Source: Candidatus Izemoplasmatales bacterium (GTDB lineage Bacteria; Bacillota_I; Bacilli_A; Izemoplasmatales; Hujiaoplasmataceae). Taken from it: DNA of 45,389 nucleotides. The stretch covers positions 1 through 45,389 of the forward strand of contig JAQVFZ010000002.1 in assembly GCA_028697025.1 (NCBI GenBank), given 5' to 3'. Below the pieces are notes generated by a model. That model searched no databases. It worked only from the letters and a program-made list of their open reading frames with translations, and was not told where the DNA came from. The position numbers and the translations under genes were made by a program. Every line of letters starts with the position of its first letter. The first letter of the stretch is position 1. Of the stretch, positions 19,036-28,781 are shown in pieces.

Positions 19036-19054
19036 ATGGCTGCATCGCAGCCAT
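19036..19054. other. Strong short hairpin between membrane-protein gene and tcdA
   Basis: ATGGCTGC-ATC-GCAGCCAT, perfect 8-bp stem; T-tract (TTATTTTTTTC) follows on the plus strand, only a weak one on the minus strand. Confidence 0.6.
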
Positions 19055-19497
19055 TATTTTTTTCTTCCATAATTTAAATTGAAATATTTGCGACCGAGAT
19101 TTAGCAAGACATAAGCAAACAACAGGAGCGAAAGCACGAGGATGCTGGCTATATATTCCGGTCTTCCGCCCAAATATTTATAGAGAACCACTAAACCGAG
19201 AATGCCGAAAATTGAGATTATGACCAGATAATAAAACTCTTGAACATAGGTGGCCTTAACCATTCTTTTCAATTTATCTCTTTTTATTAGCAAGAAAATC
19301 GTACCAATTATGGTAATAAGCACAGTAACACCTACCAATATCAATAAGTAGACCCTAACGTCGCTATTATTGGTGAAAGTATCAAAGACATAGGTAAATA
19401 CCAATACTATCGGCATCAACAACAGCATTGTCCAATAAAAGACTATGCTATTGATTTCATACTTGGAATAGATTCTCGGTCGGTTAATCTTTATCAT
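19054..19497 (-). CDS. Hypothetical membrane protein
   Basis: 147 aa, about four hydrophobic TM segments; start overlaps the AI-2E gene end. Confidence 0.65.
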   Translation of the reverse strand: MIKINRPRIYSKYEINSIVFYWTMLLLMPIVLVFTYVFDTFTNNSDVRVYLLILVGVTVLITIIGTIFLLIKRDKLKRMVKATYVQEFYYLVIISIFGILGLVVLYKYLGGRPEYIASILVLSLLLFAYVLLNLGRKYFNLNYGRKK

Positions 19498-20615
19498 GAA
19501 GAAGTCGCCTCGGTTGTGCTATTCTTCAGTTTTTCTTTCTTCAAGTCCGTGAAAAAACGATAAATTACCTTAATCGATGCGGCAATTGGCGAAGCGAAGA
19601 TTACCCCAATCGCGCCAAACAAAGAACCAAAGAACAATATTGAAATGATGATTACAATCGGGTGAAGCGATAATTGATGCGACATGATAAGCGGTTGGAA
19701 AATATTACCTTCGATGAATTGCATCGCCACGTTGACAAGCAAAACCAACAACGGTCCCGGACCGCTGGTTGCGATAAAGGTATAGACGATTGGCGGAACA
19801 GCGGCAATCAACATACCGAAGTAAGGAATGATGTTGGTAACTCCAACCAAGAATCCAAAGAAGAAATAATATTTCAAACCTATCAACTTATAAGCTATGG
19901 TCGCTACAGAACCCAAAACTACCATCAAGATCAATTGTCCTCTTAAATAAGCGCCGACGGTCTGGTTTAGCCTTGAGGACAATTCCGCGACGTTTTTCTC
20001 GTGCTTGGATGGAATTATCGATCTCATTCTCTCAGCTATGACTTCATAATCGTTCAAATAGAAGATCAACAAAATCGGTAAAAGCGCAAATGCCGTTAAA
20101 AGCGGCAAGAGCATATTGGTTAAAGAGGTGATTAGTTTTGGCACGAAACTGTCGACTGTATCGGCAATTAAATTGGTTTCATTGACATAGGCAATGATTT
20201 TGTCGTATAAATCAGCACCAAAGAGAAATTCATTTCTTAAGTCATTGTTGATGTAATCGACAATGACAGGATAATCATCGATAAAAAAATTCTTGATTTC
20301 ATTGACGATTAATGGGGTAAGAAAATAAAATGCCGCAAAGATCAAGCCAACAGTCAAAACAAAGACCAATCCAAGCGAAAACCCTCTAGGCCCAACGCCT
20401 TTTTTCTCCAAGTATTTTATTAGTGGAAAGATGATTAAAGCTGAAAAATAAGCTAAACTTATGGGAATTATGACCGATTTTATCGCTCTTAAAATCCAAT
20501 TCCAAAAATCCGAAAATTGGATAGCCAACAAAATAATGCCAAATCCTAAAATGACGATGGCCAAATATTTTATGATTCGATTTAATGACTCATCAGAAAT
20601 TTGTCTTTTTTTCAC
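19494..20615 (-). CDS. AI-2E family transporter
   Basis: 373 aa; typical AI-2E/PerM-like C-terminus (VGVTNIIPYFGMLIAAVPPIVYTF...EGNIFQPLIMSHQLSLHPIVIIISILFFGSLFGAIGVIFASPIAASIKVI). GTG start. Confidence 0.93.
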   Translation of the reverse strand: MKKRQISDESLNRIIKYLAIVILGFGIILLAIQFSDFWNWILRAIKSVIIPISLAYFSALIIFPLIKYLEKKGVGPRGFSLGLVFVLTVGLIFAAFYFLTPLIVNEIKNFFIDDYPVIVDYINNDLRNEFLFGADLYDKIIAYVNETNLIADTVDSFVPKLITSLTNMLLPLLTAFALLPILLIFYLNDYEVIAERMRSIIPSKHEKNVAELSSRLNQTVGAYLRGQLILMVVLGSVATIAYKLIGLKYYFFFGFLVGVTNIIPYFGMLIAAVPPIVYTFIATSGPGPLLVLLVNVAMQFIEGNIFQPLIMSHQLSLHPIVIIISILFFGSLFGAIGVIFASPIAASIKVIYRFFTDLKKEKLKNSTTEATSS

Positions 20616-20638
20616 AGGTTCACTTCCTTGATAAAATT

Positions 20639-20647
20639 ATTATAGCA
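20639..20647 (-). promoter_or_regulatory. Extended -10 promoter (TGCTATAAT) upstream of AI-2E gene
   Basis: Minus-strand TGCTATAAT about 25 nt upstream of the GTG start. Confidence 0.5.
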
Positions 20648-20678
20648 TAGCTTTATGATAAATTCATCACATTCTAGA

Positions 20679-21986
20679 TTAACAGCCGTCACAACTAGAA
20701 CAACCACCGCTGCAATTTCTGCCGGTAAGTTGGTTGACGAGATATTGGTAAAGTTCTTCAACTTTTACCTGCACCTGTTCCTTCGTTGCTAAAGATTTAA
20801 CATTCACAACACCGGCTTTGGCTTCTTCTTCGCCATAAATCAAGTAAAATTTAGGGTTCATTCGGTCTGCTTGTTTAAATTGACCTTTCAGGTTTTTATT
20901 TAAGAAATCATAATCGATAACGAGACCACCGTGACGAAGATCATTGATAATTTCCAAGGCATCGGTTTGAAATACGTCACCCAAAGCAATGAAATAGGCA
21001 TGGATATTGTCCGTTTCAATCTCTTTATTTATACCTTCCAAAGCCAAAAGTAGTCTTTCTACCCCAAAAGCAAATCCCACTGCCCCTAAATCCGGACCTT
21101 CTAAGGAGCTATACAAATTATTGTACCTGCCGCCACCGACTAAAGTAGATTGTGCACCTAATGTTTCAAGATCACTGTCTATTTCAAAAACGGTGTGAGT
21201 ATAATAATCAAGACCTCTCACCAAATTCTTGTCGATTTTATAATTCAAGCCAATGCTTTCCAAGGCCATGATTACTTGTTCAAAATGAACTTTGGCTTTG
21301 TCGCTCAAATAATCATATGGTTTTGGCGCATTAATCAAGGCTTCATTGTCTTTATCGATTTTGCAGTCTAAAACTCTGAGAGGATTCTCTATATAGCGGC
21401 GATTGCAATCTTCACAAAGGTTCTTGATGTTAGGTTCCAAGTATTCTCGCAACGCTTTTTGATATCTTTCCTTCGATTCAGAATCACCCAAAGAATTGAT
21501 TCTCACTTGGACATTTTTGATTTTCAATGCTTCTAGGAAAGTAGCCGCAAAGTTGATGATTTCCGCATCGGCTAAAGGTGAATCCGATCCGATTACTTCC
21601 GCCCCAAACTGATGAAATTGACGTTGGCGACCTTTTTGCGGACGTTCATAGCGAAACATCGGTCCATAGTAATATAGCTTAAGCGGCAGATTTTCTTCAA
21701 CGTAAAGTTTGTTTTCGATGACGCTCCTTACTACGCTTGCAGTTCCTTCAGGCCTTAAGGTATTCATGCGCTTGCCTCGATCTTCAAAATCATAAGTTTC
21801 TTTCTTGACGATATCGGTAGTTTCGCCGACCGAACGATGAAACAATTCCGAACTTTCAAATATCGGTGTCCTAATCTCCGTAAAATTGAACAATCTGGAA
21901 ACATTGCGCATTACTGTTTCCAGATCTTGCCATCTCTTGATTTCGCCTGGCAATATATCTTGTGTTCCTTTAATTCTTCTTATCAC
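20679..21986 (-). CDS. hisS: Histidyl-tRNA synthetase with Cys-rich C-terminal tail
   Basis: 435 aa; class II motifs FRYERPQKGRQRQFHQFGAEVIG, RGLDYYTHTVFEI, GGGRYNNL; GTG start; tail NCSGGCSSCDGC. Confidence 0.97.
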   Translation of the reverse strand: MIRRIKGTQDILPGEIKRWQDLETVMRNVSRLFNFTEIRTPIFESSELFHRSVGETTDIVKKETYDFEDRGKRMNTLRPEGTASVVRSVIENKLYVEENLPLKLYYYGPMFRYERPQKGRQRQFHQFGAEVIGSDSPLADAEIINFAATFLEALKIKNVQVRINSLGDSESKERYQKALREYLEPNIKNLCEDCNRRYIENPLRVLDCKIDKDNEALINAPKPYDYLSDKAKVHFEQVIMALESIGLNYKIDKNLVRGLDYYTHTVFEIDSDLETLGAQSTLVGGGRYNNLYSSLEGPDLGAVGFAFGVERLLLALEGINKEIETDNIHAYFIALGDVFQTDALEIINDLRHGGLVIDYDFLNKNLKGQFKQADRMNPKFYLIYGEEEAKAGVVNVKSLATKEQVQVKVEELYQYLVNQLTGRNCSGGCSSCDGC

Positions 21987-22009
21987 GATTGTTCGCTCCT
22001 TTTTAAAAA

Positions 22010-22033
22010 GTCGCCCTTAAAGATAAGGACGAC
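22010..22033 (-). terminator. Rho-independent terminator after acpP, immediately upstream of hisS
   Basis: Minus strand GTCGTCCTTA-TCTT-TAAGGGCGAC (10 bp with one G-T wobble) followed by TTTTT. Confidence 0.8.
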
Positions 22034-22058
22034 GCTTTTTTTAAGTAGTATAATCAGC

Positions 22059-22319
22059 TTATTCAAAGTAATTATCGCTTACTTGGTTAGTAACATACTC
22101 AACTAAGTCCTTGACATCCTTCATTCCTGTCGCAGCTTCATCAGAAATTGTGATTAAGAACTCGCTTTCTATTTGATTAAATAATTCAAGTGCATCAAGT
22201 GAATCAGCACCGAAATCTTCAGCTAGACCCGCATCCATAACTACTACTTCCGGTTTTACGCCCAACTCTTGGACAATCATTTCTTTTATCTTAGCAAAGA
22301 CTTTTTCTTTCTTTTCCAT
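22059..22319 (-). CDS. acpP: Acyl carrier protein
   Basis: 86 aa; phosphopantetheine site DFGADSLDALELF. Confidence 0.96.
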   Translation of the reverse strand: MEKKEKVFAKIKEMIVQELGVKPEVVVMDAGLAEDFGADSLDALELFNQIESEFLITISDEAATGMKDVKDLVEYVTNQVSDNYFE

Positions 22320-22345
22320 AATTTCCTCCTGATTAATATATTCCT

Positions 22346-22374
22346 ATTATATATTTTTTTAATCTCATAGTCAA
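22346..22374 (-). promoter_or_regulatory. sigma-A promoter for acpP
   Basis: -35 TTGACT, 17-nt spacer, -10 TATAAT on minus strand. Confidence 0.8.
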
Positions 22375-22384
22375 ATGAGTTTAT

Positions 22385-22828
22385 TTAATCTTTTTCAATA
22401 ATGATGGTCACGGGACCGTCGTTTATGAGGCTTACTTGCATGTTTTCCCCAAAAACGCCCTCCTTGACAACGAAACCGTATTCATTGCGCAATAATTCAT
22501 TGAACTTTAGATAAAAAGCATTGGCGGTCTCAAAGTCCATCGCTTCGGTAAAACTTGGTCGATTGCTTTTTATTACATCTCCATATATGGTGAATTGAGA
22601 AATGGATAAAATACTGCCCTGGACTTCATCGAGGGAAAGATTCATCAAGCCACTACTATCTTCAAAAACCCTCAAGCGAGCGACTTTTCTTGCTAGATAA
22701 TCGATGGTTTTTTCGGTGTCTGTCCTTTTAAACCCTACCAACAATAAATAACCTCTGTCGATAGCTGAAACAATCTTTCCATTGACTGTCACATTGGCTT
22801 TTGAAACCCTTTGTACCACTACTTTCAT
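22385..22828 (-). CDS. dtd: D-aminoacyl-tRNA deacylase
   Basis: MKVVVQRVSKANVTVNGKIVSAIDRGYLLLVGF, SILSISQFTIYGD. The ORF-track extension to 22879 lies inside relA; ATG at 22826-22828 is the likely start. Confidence 0.94.
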   Translation of the reverse strand: MKVVVQRVSKANVTVNGKIVSAIDRGYLLLVGFKRTDTEKTIDYLARKVARLRVFEDSSGLMNLSLDEVQGSILSISQFTIYGDVIKSNRPSFTEAMDFETANAFYLKFNELLRNEYGFVVKEGVFGENMQVSLINDGPVTIIIEKD

Positions 22829-22829
22829 T

Positions 22830-25001
22830 TTAAATCCTTTCAATCGAATAAACGTTTTTGACTTTTTGAATATTGGCAATCACGTTGTCTAGTTCCAAAA
22901 CCGAACCGATTTCAATCTTCATCCTGATAATTCCTTCTTTAATATCATTAGATTGGGCTGAAACTTGTACAATCTTAGCTTTTGAGGAAGTTGCGGCATT
23001 AATTATTTCCGCAAGAATATTATCGCGATTCAATACATTGATTTTCAGATTCGTCAAGTATTTCTTCAACGAGTTGTTTCCCCAAAAAACGTCAATCATC
23101 CGATTTTGATCGAATGTTTCCACATTCTTGCACTCTTTTCTATGTACGACAATACCTGAATTCCTGGTGATGTAGCCAATAATATCATCGCCCAAGATTG
23201 GCGTGCAGCAATTTCCCAGCTTGACCGAAGGTTTGTCTAAACCTTCGACAATGACATTGATGTCGGAATGGAGATATTGTTCTTTCTTCTCTTGTTCCTT
23301 GGAATACTTGTCAAGCAAATCCTGTTCGGTAACTTCAGGTTTACCGATAATCAGATTAATGGCTCCAATTGGAGATATGACATTTTTACCGATTTCATAA
23401 TGAAGATCTTCCAAGGTTTTTACACCCTTATTTTCGAAGAATTTCAAAGCTTCCTTGTCAGTGATGGTTAGGTTCAAGTGACGATTGTCAAGTTCTCTTT
23501 CCAATTCTTCACGGCCTTTTTCAATTAGGAATTCTCGTTTCTGCTTATTGAGGAAATTTTTGATTTTACTGCGAGCATTGGAAGTTTTGGCAATCTTCAG
23601 CCAGTTGTCATTGGGACCCACAGAGTTTGGCGAAGTCTTGATTTCAACCAAATCACCAGTTTTTAGCGTGTAATCCAACGGTCTTATTTTGCCATTGACG
23701 ATGGCTCCAACAGTCTTTTCCCCGATTTTGGTGTGAATTCTGAAGGCGAAATCAAGTGGTGTGGCTCCGGCAGTCAAGTCGATGATTTCTCCTTTAGGTG
23801 TGAAGACGTAGACGTTTGCTTTCAATATGTCATCTGTGAAGATATCCAATATTTCTTCATCAGAGTCACTTTCTTCAGTATATTTTATTAATTCGGAGTA
23901 CCAGCGAAGTTTTGACGAAACGATATCTTCGATGTTCTTCCTAGAGGCGATGCCCTTGCTTTCTTTATAAGCCCAGTGAGCAGCAACCCCTTTTTCCGCA
24001 ATTTCATCCATTTCTTTGGTCCTGATTTGAATTTCAAAGATTTTGCCCTTATTGACGACTGTAGTATGCAAAGATTGATACATATTCGGTTTTGGCATGG
24101 CGATGTAGTCCTTGAATCTTCCCGGTACCGGGATGAAACGGGAGTGAACGATACCAATCGCCTTGTAACAATCAGAAATGGAAGATACGATGATTCTTAA
24201 AGCCAGAAGATCGTGTATTTCTTCAAAATCGATTTTTTTAACTTTCATTTTGCTATAGACGGAGTGAATGTTTTTGATTCTACCCTTAATTTCAAATTGA
24301 AAGTTTTCTTCAGTCAAAAGTTGAGCCAAAGAATTTTCCATCGCTAAAACATCTGCTTCACGACTTCCTTTTTTATCACGTAAAAGACCCGATATTTTAC
24401 GGTATTCAATGGGATAAAGATATTTGAATGATAAATCTTCAAGTTCCGCCTTTAAGCGATACATCCCCAAACGGTGGGCAATCGGCGCAAAAATATCAAG
24501 CGTTTCCTGAGAAATCCTGGTTCTTCTTTCATCATCCAAAAATGCTAATGTTCGCATGTTATTCAAGCGATCTGCCAACTTGACAAAGATAACCCTAATG
24601 TCCCTAGCCATTGCGAGAACCATCTTTTGATGATTTTTGACCTGTTGGGCAGCTTTCGATATTTGATACTTCAATTGATCCAATTTTGTCAAACCTTCAA
24701 CAATATCCGCTACTTCTTCGCCGAATTTTTCTTTTAACTCATCATAAGTCGTATCAGTATCTTCAAGAATGTCATGCAGCAACCCTGCAGCCAAGGTGTT
24801 AGGATCGACTTGATATTCGGCTAAAGTAATGGCTACATCCCGCGGGTGGACAATATACGGCTCACCGGATTTACGCAATTGACCGCGATGTTTTGAATCG
24901 GCATAGTCAAAAGCGCTCCTGATGAAGTCCAGGTGCTTAGGTTGAGACATGTATTTGGAAATTTCCTTCAGCAAAGGTTTAAAGTGATCGATTTCTGCCA
25001 C
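22830..25001 (-). CDS. relA: Bifunctional (p)ppGpp synthetase/hydrolase (Rel/SpoT family)
   Basis: 723 aa; HD domain (AGLLHDILEDTDTTYDEL), synthetase (KPNMYQSLHTTVV), TGS and ACT domains. Confidence 0.97.
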   Translation of the reverse strand: MAEIDHFKPLLKEISKYMSQPKHLDFIRSAFDYADSKHRGQLRKSGEPYIVHPRDVAITLAEYQVDPNTLAAGLLHDILEDTDTTYDELKEKFGEEVADIVEGLTKLDQLKYQISKAAQQVKNHQKMVLAMARDIRVIFVKLADRLNNMRTLAFLDDERRTRISQETLDIFAPIAHRLGMYRLKAELEDLSFKYLYPIEYRKISGLLRDKKGSREADVLAMENSLAQLLTEENFQFEIKGRIKNIHSVYSKMKVKKIDFEEIHDLLALRIIVSSISDCYKAIGIVHSRFIPVPGRFKDYIAMPKPNMYQSLHTTVVNKGKIFEIQIRTKEMDEIAEKGVAAHWAYKESKGIASRKNIEDIVSSKLRWYSELIKYTEESDSDEEILDIFTDDILKANVYVFTPKGEIIDLTAGATPLDFAFRIHTKIGEKTVGAIVNGKIRPLDYTLKTGDLVEIKTSPNSVGPNDNWLKIAKTSNARSKIKNFLNKQKREFLIEKGREELERELDNRHLNLTITDKEALKFFENKGVKTLEDLHYEIGKNVISPIGAINLIIGKPEVTEQDLLDKYSKEQEKKEQYLHSDINVIVEGLDKPSVKLGNCCTPILGDDIIGYITRNSGIVVHRKECKNVETFDQNRMIDVFWGNNSLKKYLTNLKINVLNRDNILAEIINAATSSKAKIVQVSAQSNDIKEGIIRMKIEIGSVLELDNVIANIQKVKNVYSIERI

Positions 25002-25012
25002 AAAACTACTCC

Positions 25013-25525
25013 TTAATATTGCATCAATACCTTTATAGGATATCCTTTAAGTTTCTCTCTACCATTTAGTTCAATCAGTTCAATCATGAAGCCAAGGCCA
25101 ACGACTTTTCCGCCGGCTGCTTCCACTAATTTTATCGTGGCTTCCATTGTACCTCCGGTTGCCAATAAGTCATCGATAATAACGACGCGGTCACCTTTTT
25201 TGATAGCGTCCTTATGCATGCAAAGCGTGTTTTTGCCGTACTCGAGTTCATAATCATATCTGATAACTTCCCGAGGCAGTTTTCCCGGTTTTCTCACCGG
25301 CACAAACCCGGCTTTAAGAGCACAAGCCACCGGTGCTCCGATGATAAAGCCTCTCGCATCCGGTCCTATGACTTTATTTGCTTTTAAATCAGCTGAAAAT
25401 TGTGTAAGTTCCATAATGGCTTGGTGAAAAGCTTCGCCATCGCCAATCAACGGGGTAATGTCTTTAAACTGAATTCCCGGTATCGGAAAATCAGGTACAT
25501 TGGTAATATAATCTCTAAAATCCAT
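25013..25525 (-). CDS. apt: Adenine phosphoribosyltransferase
   Basis: 170 aa; PRPP loop [34 protein letters not shown]. Confidence 0.97.
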   Translation of the reverse strand: MDFRDYITNVPDFPIPGIQFKDITPLIGDGEAFHQAIMELTQFSADLKANKVIGPDARGFIIGAPVACALKAGFVPVRKPGKLPREVIRYDYELEYGKNTLCMHKDAIKKGDRVVIIDDLLATGGTMEATIKLVEAAGGKVVGLGFMIELIELNGREKLKGYPIKVLMQY

Positions 25526-27623
25526 GTTTTTCCTCCAATAATGCCATAAAATAGGCGTTTAAGACAGCGAAGTCGCTGGTATAGATAAAATTGACTTGTT
25601 GAAATTTTTCAACGAAGTTCAAATAGGTTGGTGAATTGTTCAAATCCAATTTGGTTTTTTGATTCTTGATTTGATAAATTTGATGGTTGCATTCAATTAA
25701 ACCTAATTCTTGGAATATTTTCAAGGCCATCCGATAAACAAATTCAGAAAAGTACGTCATATTCAAGTCTTCGAAAGTAAATTTCCGCATTTTTTCAAAA
25801 TGAACATATACTTTACCCAATTCCTTGCGATCAACCAATTGATTAAGATTATAATTTTTTTCTCGTGGCAATAATACCAAAGTTCTTGTCCTTTGAAATT
25901 CTTCGCGCAAATCATGTTCGGAAGCAATAATGTAATCGTCATTGTACTTGATAGTCTCTTCTCGCAAATAAGGCACGATTTTCTCGGCAGTCTTACGATA
26001 ATCGAAGATTTGTGTCTGTTGACAAGACACATCTTTTATCATGATTTGCAAACTATCGCGATTGCGGTAACTGTTGACATTCAATCCGCCGACAACATCG
26101 ATGGTGTCGGAGTTGTTCAAGAGGTAATAATACTCCAAACTGTTGAAATCGAGTGCATCAAATAATTGTCCGTCCGCTTCTAAAAGCAGTTTTGTATGTT
26201 TGTAGTTTAAAACTTGCTTTCTTACCACCTTGAGATTTTTCATTAAAAATGAAGCTGTAAAGAATGATTTATCTTGAATGTTCTTGATGGTTTCAATTTT
26301 CAGATCCGGTAGTTTTACTTCCATATCAAAAGACAAAACCGGAGTTGAAGATTCGATTTTCAACCTGTTCAAACCGTTTTTGAAATCAGCTAAATTTTCC
26401 ATTTTCAGTTGCAATCCGGCAGCTTGAGAATGACCGCCAAATCTTTCGAGATATTGCTGGCTGTCAATCAACATCTCTAAAATATTAGCATCACCGTAAG
26501 AACGAGCTGAGCCCTTGCCCAATCCATCTTCGTCTATTGTAATAACAATCGTCGATTTTTGATATTTTTCCACAAGCCTTTGGGCACATATGCCGATGAC
26601 ACCCTCATGGAGCTTATCGGAAGCGACCACTATTACTGCATCATCCGGATTTACCAATTCTTCACAAACTAAAAAGGCGTCTTCCGTCAACTTCTTTCGT
26701 AAATCATGATTCTTCTCAATTTCGATTATCAAATCATTGGCTTTCCGTAAATCATCGGTAATTAAAAGTTCTATCGCTTCTTTCGCTTTATTCAATCGCC
26801 CGCTGCTATTGATTTTTGGCGCAATCTTGAAGGCAATTGCCGTTACGTTGATTATGTCTAGATTGCTGAACTCCAGCAATTTTTTCAAGCCGATGTTCTT
26901 GGTGTTCTTAATTCTTTCAATCCCCAGATTGACCATTGCTTGATTTTCATCTTCCAAAGGCATCAGATCAGCAATGGTTCCGACCATTACCAAATCATAT
27001 AAATCCTCGAGATCATCATCCGCTAGCGCTGAAGCAAGCTTGTACGCCACCATTACGCCAGCAATTTCGGTGAAAGGATAATCCGGACTTAGTTTTGGAT
27101 GAATTATGGCGTAGGCATCGGGGATTAAATCTCCCGGTTCATGATGATCAGTAATGATAATATCGATATTCGCCGCTTTTAATAACTCCACTTCCTTGCT
27201 GCAGGTGATGCCGTTATCGACTGTGATGACCAGTTTGACTTCTTTTTTGATGATTTCCTTGACTGCCCTTTCGTTCAGGCCATAACCCTCATTAAAGCGA
27301 TCAGGCAAATCATATATCACAATCGCTCCCGCTTTGATCAAAGTACGATATAAAACAGCGATTGCGGATATTCCGTCACAGTCGTAATCACCAAAAATCA
27401 TGATTTTTTCATGATCGGCAATTGCATTTTTAATTCTATCAACCGCTTTTTGCATATCCTTCATCAAGAAGGGACTATGGAGTTTTTCTTTTCCCATCGA
27501 GAAAAAAGATTCATAGTCATTGATGTTGCGATTTTTCAATAAAGTTCTAAAAACGTGTTCATCGGGGATGATACCGGTTGATTGGTTTTTCCAGATATAT
27601 TTGCTTTTGATCAAATAAAACAA
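25515..27623 (-). CDS. recJ: Single-stranded-DNA-specific exonuclease RecJ
   Basis: 702 aa; [43 protein letters not shown]. Confidence 0.96.
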   Translation of the reverse strand: MFYLIKSKYIWKNQSTGIIPDEHVFRTLLKNRNINDYESFFSMGKEKLHSPFLMKDMQKAVDRIKNAIADHEKIMIFGDYDCDGISAIAVLYRTLIKAGAIVIYDLPDRFNEGYGLNERAVKEIIKKEVKLVITVDNGITCSKEVELLKAANIDIIITDHHEPGDLIPDAYAIIHPKLSPDYPFTEIAGVMVAYKLASALADDDLEDLYDLVMVGTIADLMPLEDENQAMVNLGIERIKNTKNIGLKKLLEFSNLDIINVTAIAFKIAPKINSSGRLNKAKEAIELLITDDLRKANDLIIEIEKNHDLRKKLTEDAFLVCEELVNPDDAVIVVASDKLHEGVIGICAQRLVEKYQKSTIVITIDEDGLGKGSARSYGDANILEMLIDSQQYLERFGGHSQAAGLQLKMENLADFKNGLNRLKIESSTPVLSFDMEVKLPDLKIETIKNIQDKSFFTASFLMKNLKVVRKQVLNYKHTKLLLEADGQLFDALDFNSLEYYYLLNNSDTIDVVGGLNVNSYRNRDSLQIMIKDVSCQQTQIFDYRKTAEKIVPYLREETIKYNDDYIIASEHDLREEFQRTRTLVLLPREKNYNLNQLVDRKELGKVYVHFEKMRKFTFEDLNMTYFSEFVYRMALKIFQELGLIECNHQIYQIKNQKTKLDLNNSPTYLNFVEKFQQVNFIYTSDFAVLNAYFMALLEEKHGF

Positions 27624-27667
27624 CTCCAGTTCTTTTATAGTGAATGAATGGCTTGAAAAATTCTAAT

Positions 27668-28756
27668 TTATTTATCCAAATCAAGTTTGATTTGGCCTTC
27701 AAATTTGTGTTTGGTTTCCTTCTTGGCAATTTTCGCCCATTTTGCACTTCTGCCGACGCCAACTGCTCTAATTATATTTTCATCAGCCAAACGTTTTAGG
27801 GTACGGTTGATTGTCGAGTCGGAAATTGAAGGATGGCGTTCTCTGATGTCTTCCTTTGAAAAAACATCTCCCAGCTTGATTATCGTATTTTCGACGTAAT
27901 CGGTTTTGTTTATGGACAAATCCTCATCATATTGATAATCGCGAGATACTTCCTTTAGTTCCATATAAAAACTATTGAAGATATTGATGAAAAAACTCAT
28001 CAACGGCATTAAGTCGGGGATGCCTTGTTTACTTTGAACTTCGATACGATTGAAAATTTCTTGATAATCAACTTTATAGAGATTCAACCTTTGGAAAAAT
28101 GACAAATAGTTGGCAGCTTTGAAATGATTCTCCAACATTAGAGTATAGAAAATCAAAACACCCAAGCTATGGTTATATGGCATATCGAAAACTTCCATGT
28201 TGATGAAATCAACCATAAAATTGAGGTTCAGAAAGATCGGTTCGATACTTCTTTCTTTACTGATGGAAGCCAACTCCTCCAGATATTTTTCCAATTCTTC
28301 CCTCATCGATTGCGATTCTGAAAGAAACATGCCTTTTTTCTTTCCGAATCGGCGATATTTTAGTCTTTCCTTACTCAAAACACCGTTGAACAACAAATTG
28401 AATAAATCATGGATTTCGCCTAGATGCAAATTGAACGGATCCACGTTTTCTACATGGATTTTATGGAAAATATCAATCAAATTCTTATACAACTGTTCTG
28501 ATTTATTGTTAGCTACCGATGAAGCTAAAAGTAATGTCCGGTAACGATTCTCTCTGATGGGAAAATCAGCCGCAAAAAAGATTTTAAAGAAATATTCAGC
28601 ATTTTGATTTGCGACTTGATTTTTGATATAATCGATGTTCTTCTGAAAAACAGTTTCATATACCGGTGTTTTACCCATTTCGTAATAAAGAGTGGTCGTA
28701 TTTTTAAAAACCTCGTGAGTGACAAGGTTGACTTTAATTTTGTCCAGACTCTTCAT
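27668..28756 (-). CDS. Fic-like-fold/winged-HTH protein with degenerate active-site motif
   Basis: 362 aa; LGEIHDLFNLLFNGVLSKERLKYR resembles a Fic pre-core; LIFYTLMLENHFKAANYLSFFQRLNLY sits where HPFxxGNGRxxR is expected; C-terminal wHTH (FSKEDIRERHPSISDSTINRTLKRLADENIIRAVGVGRSAKWAKI). Confidence 0.5.
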   Translation of the reverse strand: MKSLDKIKVNLVTHEVFKNTTTLYYEMGKTPVYETVFQKNIDYIKNQVANQNAEYFFKIFFAADFPIRENRYRTLLLASSVANNKSEQLYKNLIDIFHKIHVENVDPFNLHLGEIHDLFNLLFNGVLSKERLKYRRFGKKKGMFLSESQSMREELEKYLEELASISKERSIEPIFLNLNFMVDFINMEVFDMPYNHSLGVLIFYTLMLENHFKAANYLSFFQRLNLYKVDYQEIFNRIEVQSKQGIPDLMPLMSFFINIFNSFYMELKEVSRDYQYDEDLSINKTDYVENTIIKLGDVFSKEDIRERHPSISDSTINRTLKRLADENIIRAVGVGRSAKWAKIAKKETKHKFEGQIKLDLDK

Positions 28757-28781
28757 AATGTTACCTCCTTACAAAATGTAT

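Noticed and set aside
23888-24157. 89-aa minus-strand ORF inside relA
   Set aside because: Alternate frame within a confident Rel/SpoT gene.
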